DNA of 12,933 nt from Phoronis ovalis (lineage: Eukaryota; Phoronida; Phoronidae): the NCBI GenBank assembly GCA_028565635.1, contig JAOXYB010041583.1:1-12933 (forward strand), given 5' to 3'. Below, piece by piece: positions 9,501 through 12,933 of this stretch. Numbering within the stretch: the stretch's first letter is position 1; each line of letters starts with the position of its first letter. Below the pieces are notes generated by a model. The model did not search any database and was not told the DNA's origin. It was given only the letters and a program-made list of their open reading frames with translations. The translations under genes were made by a program, and so were the position numbers.

Positions 9501-10782
9501 CATTAAATACCTCTTCTTTTACAAATTTAACCCCGCACGTATCACACTGAAGGAGCTTAGTAATACATACTTTACTTGCAACATGCTTACTCAGGCTAGA
9601 TCTAAACTTATAACCTTTTCCGCATGTTTCACATGTGTATGGTGTTTCTCTTTTATGAAGTCTGGAATGTACTTCAAGGTGTCTCTTGCGATGAAATCTC
9701 TTACCACAATCTTTACACTTAAACACTTTAGCCTGATAGTGAGTTTCTATGTGGACCTTCAGATAGTGTACTTTTCTGCTACATATTTTGCATTTATGTA
9801 ATTCATTTTTTTTACAAATATGGGAGTTTAATGTCTCCGCAGTTCCAAATTTCTTTCTGCATGTTTGACATTCAAATGATTTAGTAAGGCAGACTTCGTT
9901 TGCAATGTGCTTCTTGAGACTACCACAATGTTTAAAAGCCCTCCCACATGCTTCACATTTAAAAGGTGTTTCTCCTGTATGGACCCTGGAATGAATCCCA
10001 AGATCAAACCTACTTGCAAATCGTTTGCCACAAACTTTGCATTCAAATAGTCTATTACCTCTGCGCGGTTTTGTTTTAGGTTTGTGATTTTCCATATGTT
10101 TCTTACGGCGTTCATTATAATGAAAAATCATATGCTTTTTATAATTTTCAGAAAGCTCAAAGGTTTCACCACAAATTTTGCATTTTAACATATCTTGTTT
10201 ACAGTTGTGTAAATTCAACGTGCTTTCTTTAATAAATTTCATACCACATGTTTGACATTCGAATAGCTTTGCATCGCATGCATTACCAGCCCTATGCTTA
10301 TGGAGACCTGTCCTATAACGATAAACCTTCCCACAAACATCGCAACAATATGATTTATTGCCCTTATCACCAATATGCTCTGCTGTTAAGTCTGCTGTGC
10401 TTTGATATGCACTTGTATGTTTTTCTTGGTTGTCGCACTGAGATGACTGGTCAGATTCTTGCAATGTCTGATAAGTTTTGGTACTGCACTGTTTTGTTTC
10501 ATCATTATCCAGCAAATAACTGTCGTGACACTTTAGCTGTGGTTTCTCATTTAATTTTGATAACAAAACATAACATTTCACACTCTTGCATTGCATAACA
10601 AGCTCCGATTCAATGTTTTGTGTACATGTATTTATGGTCATGTCAGTTGTTGTTTCACTGTCCGGGAAATCATCAACAGTTTCAACTTTACATTCTGTCT
10701 CTAACTTTATGATCTGACTGTTAATCTCAGTTTCAACAGTCTCAGTTCCCATTAAGCCATCATGCCAAGTTGCACCTTCCAT
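6559..10782 (-). CDS. Large poly-zinc-finger protein with 39 fingers (29 C2H2, 10 C2HC)
   Basis: One uninterrupted frame encodes 1407 residues from an ATG at 10782 with a strong context (AATATGG). Residues 1-146 are acidic, Ser/Thr-rich and lack a KRAB, BTB, SCAN or ZAD domain that I can recognise. Fingers lie in four blocks: 147-431 (1-10), 518-620 (11-14), 689-963 (15-24) and 990-1404 (25-39), separated by polar linkers. Most fit C-x2-C-x12-H-x3/4-H with the usual aromatic and Leu core. Finger 7 (about residues 331-348) is short, with only nine residues between the second Cys and first His. Ten fingers end in Cys instead of the last His: five with H-x5-C (one with x8) and five with H-x-C. 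Canonical TGEKP-type linkers are rare (TGETP, TGEKP, TGERP once each). Expected role: nuclear, sequence-specific DNA binding; targets are unknown. Intact frame and conserved ligands argue against a pseudogene. The frame stays open upstream to a likely splice acceptor, so extra N-terminal residues are possible. Confidence 0.93.
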   Translation of the reverse strand: MEGATWHDGLMGTETVETEINSQIIKLETECKVETVDDFPDSETTTDMTINTCTQNIESELVMQCKSVKCYVLLSKLNEKPQLKCHDSYLLDNDETKQCSTKTYQTLQESDQSSQCDNQEKHTSAYQSTADLTAEHIGDKGNKSYCCDVCGKVYRYRTGLHKHRAGNACDAKLFECQTCGMKFIKESTLNLHNCKQDMLKCKICGETFELSENYKKHMIFHYNERRKKHMENHKPKTKPRRGNRLFECKVCGKRFASRFDLGIHSRVHTGETPFKCEACGRAFKHCGSLKKHIANEVCLTKSFECQTCRKKFGTAETLNSHICKKNELHKCKICSRKVHYLKVHIETHYQAKVFKCKDCGKRFHRKRHLEVHSRLHKRETPYTCETCGKGYKFRSSLSKHVASKVCITKLLQCDTCGVKFVKEEVFNAHNCILNDESMKHVREEGKVNTDSIVLSLNCKGDPVTENEASGQCLMAKNEVEASGQSLNIKSDLQKKVKAFVEKSNQTNKNRVVHMECECQVCKEKFTSLSEYYCHQGVHTGEFECWFCGSKFPTRNDYDCHMTAHMNEKSFRCKDCFKLYSQRRNLLQHSVIHYDLKPYKCKICGERFMWKTTYHSHVKRHDTGTEQVKIEDNTDSSGQSFDYQSVVSTEIEASGQSLNHMNDLQKKVTICSERSNQRNKTRVVHMECECQVCEKKFSSLTDYYCHQGVHTGEFECWICGSKYPTKFYHDRHMRKHLHEKSFKCKVCGKICKKRQNLLEHMRGHTDMKSYKCQICDKKFIWRSGRNKHVKEHTINTKVIKPHQCKHCDEKYFYGEDLKFHVMISHSFECSQCGIKFENKDDISNHYKENHRNLFKKIYICKICNKKYQSLGVLRQHERQHAEDKPYLCSICGMRMRWESSLRSHMLKHSVGRPLECNICGKLFKYYSTKKHHMALHENSQLFQCDKCGKRFIAHHDLKKHLKRHSLTTNNNANKLDSPTTINNGSKFNCHCTVCGKGYRRNCDLKDHFQMKHTDEAPFKCKTCGQSFRSRGMLHFHVTVASSSTCGAKLFHCETCQKKFVREEAFRTHTCKQKKTYKCKICGETFEKFIAYKVHAVTHSSDDHPYTCEICGMKFVKKRFLVSHLRIHNKAYSCNTCGKRFRDKRDMADHQRVHTGEKPFKCETCGQAFRFRTGLHKHTSTSACSAKLFECSTCEMKFVKEETLNSHNCRKDKIFKCDICDRVFMQGYDFRQHMLAHTEDTPFICETCGKTFNFKNLLTHHMKIEHSDTALIFECTFCNKKYLKQITLDTHIELNHIEYEYHCEVCGKEFKFTNQYKNHMKCHEKTFCCELCGKAFAKIYDLNAHIRIHTGERPFDCNICGKRFRHKMSWKNHVSAHTGKKSYDCQTCGLKFFRKSAQLAHIKKKHSNN
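7162..10344 (-). repeat. Five diverged copies of a C2HC two-finger unit within the zinc-finger gene
   Basis: The unit is a finger ending H-x5-C (x8 in one copy), a short linker usually ending K-L-F or similar, then a finger ending H-x-C. Copies lie at about 10344-10201, 9957-9814, 9633-9490, 7728-7576 and 7305-7162. Shared strings include RTGLHKH (copies 1 and 5), LFECQTC or LFECSTC, and TLNSH. Most copies are preceded by a CGKRF-type C2H2 finger and followed by a KCKIC-type finger, so the duplicating block was probably three or four fingers long. Confidence 0.85.
8401..9345 (-). repeat. 513-bp tandem duplication inside the zinc-finger coding sequence
   Basis: Two head-to-tail copies (9345-8833 and 8832 to about 8401) have a period of exactly 171 codons. 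Each begins EASGQSLN, then DLQKKV, then VVHMECECQVC, followed by four C2H2 fingers. The linker between the first two fingers is shortened to TGEFEC in both, a clear sign of shared origin. Extra ASGQ repeats just before and between the copies (near 9379 and 8886) may be traces of further rounds. Confidence 0.92.
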
Positions 10783-10830
10783 ATTTTCCACTTGTAAACA
10801 CCAGTGGCTATCTATGGGAAAAAATTGCAG
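10783..10830 (-). other. Candidate 3' splice site upstream of the zinc-finger ATG
   Basis: On the minus strand a pyrimidine-rich tract (GCAATTTTTTCCCATAG) ends with AG at 10813-10812, 29 bases before the ATG. The reading frame is open from this point to the ATG. This is the usual layout for an animal zinc-finger gene with a separate 5' exon. That exon is not identified; it may lie in 10900-12300 or beyond. Confidence 0.45.
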
Positions 10831-11000
10831 TTAGTATTTCCTGGAATGTCACGTAGATATAACTTTGAATCATTTTGCAAACACATATAGAACTGTTAAG
10901 CAATAAAAAGATCTACGATAGTTTTAAAATAGTTTGTGGGTTGTGGGGGGTACTTGTCAAAAATGTTGGTAGGTAAGTGTGACTCAGGATAAAAAAACTG

Positions 11001-11285
11001 ACCCTGTGGTAAATATAAGGTAACCAAAAATACACCCTGTGGTAAATGAAAAAAAAACACAAAAAGTACACCCGATTGTAAATGACTCTCACCAAACAGA
11101 TACTCCAAGTAATTTGTAAAATTCTTAATTTTTCATATCTGTCGTAAACATGTTTTCCAAGAACTACACCCTGTGGTAAATGTGTATTTCTGAAAATGTA
11201 CCCTGCAGTAAATATCTAACAAAAAAAGTATACTTTGTGGTAAATGAGGCTTTGAGAAGTGTGAAAAACATACCCTGCGGTAAAT
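11001..11285. repeat. Degenerate minisatellite, about 33-bp period, core ACCCTGTGGTAAAT
   Basis: Seven copies of the 14-base core or close variants start at 11001, 11034, 11070, 11168, 11200, 11232 and 11272. Spacing is 32-40 bases, except one 98-base gap that fits three units with two eroded cores. Spacers are A-rich and poorly conserved. Short minus-strand frames across the array, with repeated YHRVYF- or LPQG-like strings, are products of the repeat and not genes. Five of the seven cores contain TGTGGT or TGCGGT, the RUNX core TGYGGT. Confidence 0.85.
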
Positions 11286-12343
11286 GCGGGAGCTGAAAAC
11301 AGGTGAGATACCTATATAGTGACTTTAAACAGGTCAGTGGTCCACAAATTGGAGGTTTTCTCTACAATCAATATAATTCAGGTTATACCATTGAGTCTAA
11401 TTTAACTTCAAAGTGACACTAGAATAGCATCAAATTAAAGTATAATTTTACACATTTTTGTAATTAATTTCTGGAAACAAACAAAAGAATTTAATATGAA
11501 AAACTGTTTTATTTTCTGTGGTACATAAAATGGTTACCATGAAATGTGGATACCATGAAATGAAAATGACCACAAAAATTAAATACAATTAAATGGATTC
11601 CGCAATGAATTCCCATGATTAAATGAATTCACAAAGTAACTTACAATCACACACCACTTCCACAGATGCCAAGGTCAGGACAAAAAACATGTGGGAGATT
11701 TATAGTTTTTGTGACAAATGTGGGCAACTTGACATGTCTGCACTCACACAGTCACAATTCTAGTAGATTTAGCCCCAACCTCTATTGTTCAGCACAATAG
11801 ATTTAAAAATAAATCCTCAACAGCAATGGGGGTCTTTAAATCCTGCTTTAAATACATTGAAGAAGAATTATAATTAAGCCCATAATTAAGGCATTTAAAA
11901 CCTGTAGAGAACAATAGATATAGCAAATATCCAGAAGCCTATGTGAAGCCAATTTGGGTACTTCACAAAATTTTAGGTAGGAGTGCATGGCACAGGTTTA
12001 AAAACCAGATCCTTTCAACTATTTTTCCCAGTGAAAAAAGTGTTTGCTTAAATTCTTTTGCCAAAAAAATCTGATTGCTAATTTTGTATTGGAAAACTGG
12101 TTTATTTTAAGTCAAAAACCAAATCAACTCAGAGAGGATCCGGTTTTTGGCTGAATTGGCCGGGATAAAAGAACAGGACTGATGAATAATTTTTTTAATG
12201 ATAAATAAGAACTATATGACAGTCCAACATCTGGGAGTGCAGGCTAGTTCTGCCCCGAGTCTTGTAGACTGTATACTTAACTAGTAACTACTGTTATATA
12301 TCACTACTATATTTAATGCTAATAAATCTCCCCCCCCCTGGGC
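11286..12343. other. AT-rich non-coding DNA with small repeats
   Basis: No open frame of protein character is seen. Small items are a doubled ACCATGAAATG string (11537-11562), a hairpin CTATTGT-5-ACAATAG (11782-11800), imperfect inverted arms of about 17 bases near 12000 and 12134-12151 (AAAAACCAGATCC against GGATCCGGTTTTT), and a nine-C run at 12330-12338. None identifies a known element. Confidence 0.45.
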
Positions 12344-12742
12344 CAAATCATAGTGAAAGTGACCAATCCATTTAAGACCAATCATTCAAAATGTATATAA
12401 TACTTTCCATAAGAGTTAAAATACTCCTGATACTCTGTGCCTATCGAACTTCAACAATGACTAACCCAATCACCATTTGGAACTACTGCACTAGCACATT
12501 GACAAAAAATACAGCATATTTCCTCCACAAACTCGTCTTCCACATTGACTTTAGGGTAGCGATTGCGTAATTTTTGCCTAGCATATGGTTCTATATCCAT
12601 GCCAGTGCAGGGGTTCTAAATGGTCATTGGAATAGTCAAAGTTGAAGTTCAATAGGCACACAGTATCAGGAGAATACTATTTTAACTCATATACGAAGGC
12701 TTACACACTTTTTGGACAGTTTGTCACTTTCACTAAGATTTG
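12344..12742. repeat. Fold-back inverted repeat, arms of about 150 bp
   Basis: The left arm is 12344-12496 and the right arm 12600-12742, with a spacer of about 103 bases. The inner 85-90 bases pair at roughly 85% identity by eye, apart from a five-base insertion in the right arm (for example GAGTTAAAATA, CCTGATACT, GTGCCTAT, GAACTTCAAC and CTGCACT all recur in reverse complement). The outer parts are weaker but share AGTGAAAGTGAC. No target-site duplication is evident. It could be a fold-back or miniature transposable element, or a local inverted duplication. Confidence 0.85.
12451..12615 (-). CDS. PLAC8-like C-terminal exon or gene fragment
   Basis: The frame is open from a candidate acceptor (CCATTTAG ending at 12616) to TGA at 12451-12453 and has a Met at 12600, giving 49 residues from that Met. 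It reads YARQKLRNRY, then VEDEFVEEICCIFCQCAS. This fits the C-terminal pattern of the PLAC8/onzin/cornifelin family: an R-x-x-L/V-R-x-R/K-Y segment, then D-D/E-F/Y and a CC-x-x-C cluster. The usual Gln-rich tail after the cysteines is replaced by AVVPNGDWVSHC. The piece spans the loop and left arm of the inverted repeat. It may be the last exon of a gene whose other exons lie beyond the right edge, or a captured and decayed fragment. The family call is by eye on a short segment. Confidence 0.4.
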   Translation of the reverse strand, partial: NPCTGMDIEPYARQKLRNRYPKVNVEDEFVEEICCIFCQCASAVVPNGDWVSHC

Positions 12743-12933
12743 ATATACAAGGATTCGTGACGTTCGACAAGCCTCATCTGTCTGACAGAAAATGTTTGAG
12801 GCACAGCACGAGCTCGCGAAATCGGGACTAGTAGTACTTTAGTAGTAGTACTAGTAGAGAGTAATAGTATTCAATATATTATTTTATATATTTTATAAGC
12901 TGCTTAACCTAATTGTACACAGTTAGTTGCGGA
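12743..12933. other. Window edge, short TAG-rich repeat
   Basis: An imperfect TAG trinucleotide tract (about 12826-12857), partly self-complementary around AGTACT, lies in otherwise AT-rich sequence. I found no exon on either strand that would join convincingly to the PLAC8-like fragment. Confidence 0.5.

Noticed and set aside
6658-10598. Several plus-strand and out-of-frame minus-strand open frames of 60-136 codons across the zinc-finger region
   Set aside because: They are antisense or shifted readings of the finger repeats. Their amino-acid content follows the repeat DNA, and the true frame is continuous with conserved ligands.
10896-11108. Two overlapping minus-strand frames of 60-70 codons with repeated YHRVYF or LPQG strings
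   Set aside because: They are translations of the minisatellite; the unit explains the repeats, and no signal or domain is present.
11782-11800. Hairpin with seven-base arms (CTATTGT, ACAATAG)
   Set aside because: Expected by chance in AT-rich DNA; no associated gene or terminal repeat.
1-12933. CRISPR array, prokaryotic operon or phage-type defence system
   Set aside because: No direct-repeat/spacer array, no ribosome-binding sites or operons; introns and polyadenylation signals mark the sequence as animal DNA.

Overview
The window looks like nuclear DNA of an animal, most likely a lophotrochozoan and perhaps a bivalve or other mollusc. The grounds are an AT-rich background, genes split by GT-AG introns, a decayed Penelope-like retroelement, a metazoan poly-C2H2 zinc-finger gene with its coding sequence in one exon, an RFX-type X-box, and a prohormone-style secreted peptide. 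No ribosomal RNA, tRNA, CRISPR or bacterial operon structure was seen. The taxon is inferred from gene style only.

Left part (1-2490): a decayed fragment of a Penelope-like element lies on the minus strand (about 672-1020). A small two-exon gene on the plus strand follows (1195-1905). It encodes a 57-residue secreted precursor with a signal peptide, an acidic pro-region, an RSKR processing site and a C-terminal 16-residue peptide with two cysteines. Its stop codon overlaps a perfect splice-donor hexamer, so a longer spliced form is possible. A (TA)n(TG)14 microsatellite and a TATA-like box come next.

Middle part (2491-4452): a complete two-exon gene on the plus strand encodes a 355-residue Fe(II)/2-oxoglutarate-dependent dioxygenase of the isopenicillin-N-synthase-like family. 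All the expected metal and co-substrate ligands are present, and polyadenylation hexamers follow.

Convergent intergenic region (4453-6558): mostly AT-rich and featureless, but about 5425-5735 is unusually CpG-dense. That stretch holds a perfect palindromic X-box and a Kozak-like ATG followed by a splice donor, which hints at an unannotated promoter and first exon.

Right part (6559-10782): one long minus-strand gene encodes a 1407-residue protein with 39 zinc fingers. Ten of these are C2HC rather than C2H2 and occur as five copies of a two-finger unit inside a larger repeated module. A separate 513-bp tandem duplication is visible. A splice acceptor just upstream of the ATG suggests a 5' exon. 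Further upstream lies a roughly 33-bp-period minisatellite whose units carry a RUNX-like core.

Right edge (11286-12933): mostly non-coding. It contains a fold-back structure with arms of about 150 bp whose loop and left arm encode, on the minus strand, what looks like the C-terminal end of a PLAC8-family cysteine-rich protein.

The genes show no evidence of acting in one pathway. The neighbourhood reads as ordinary, repeat-scarred animal chromosome with several points worth checking.
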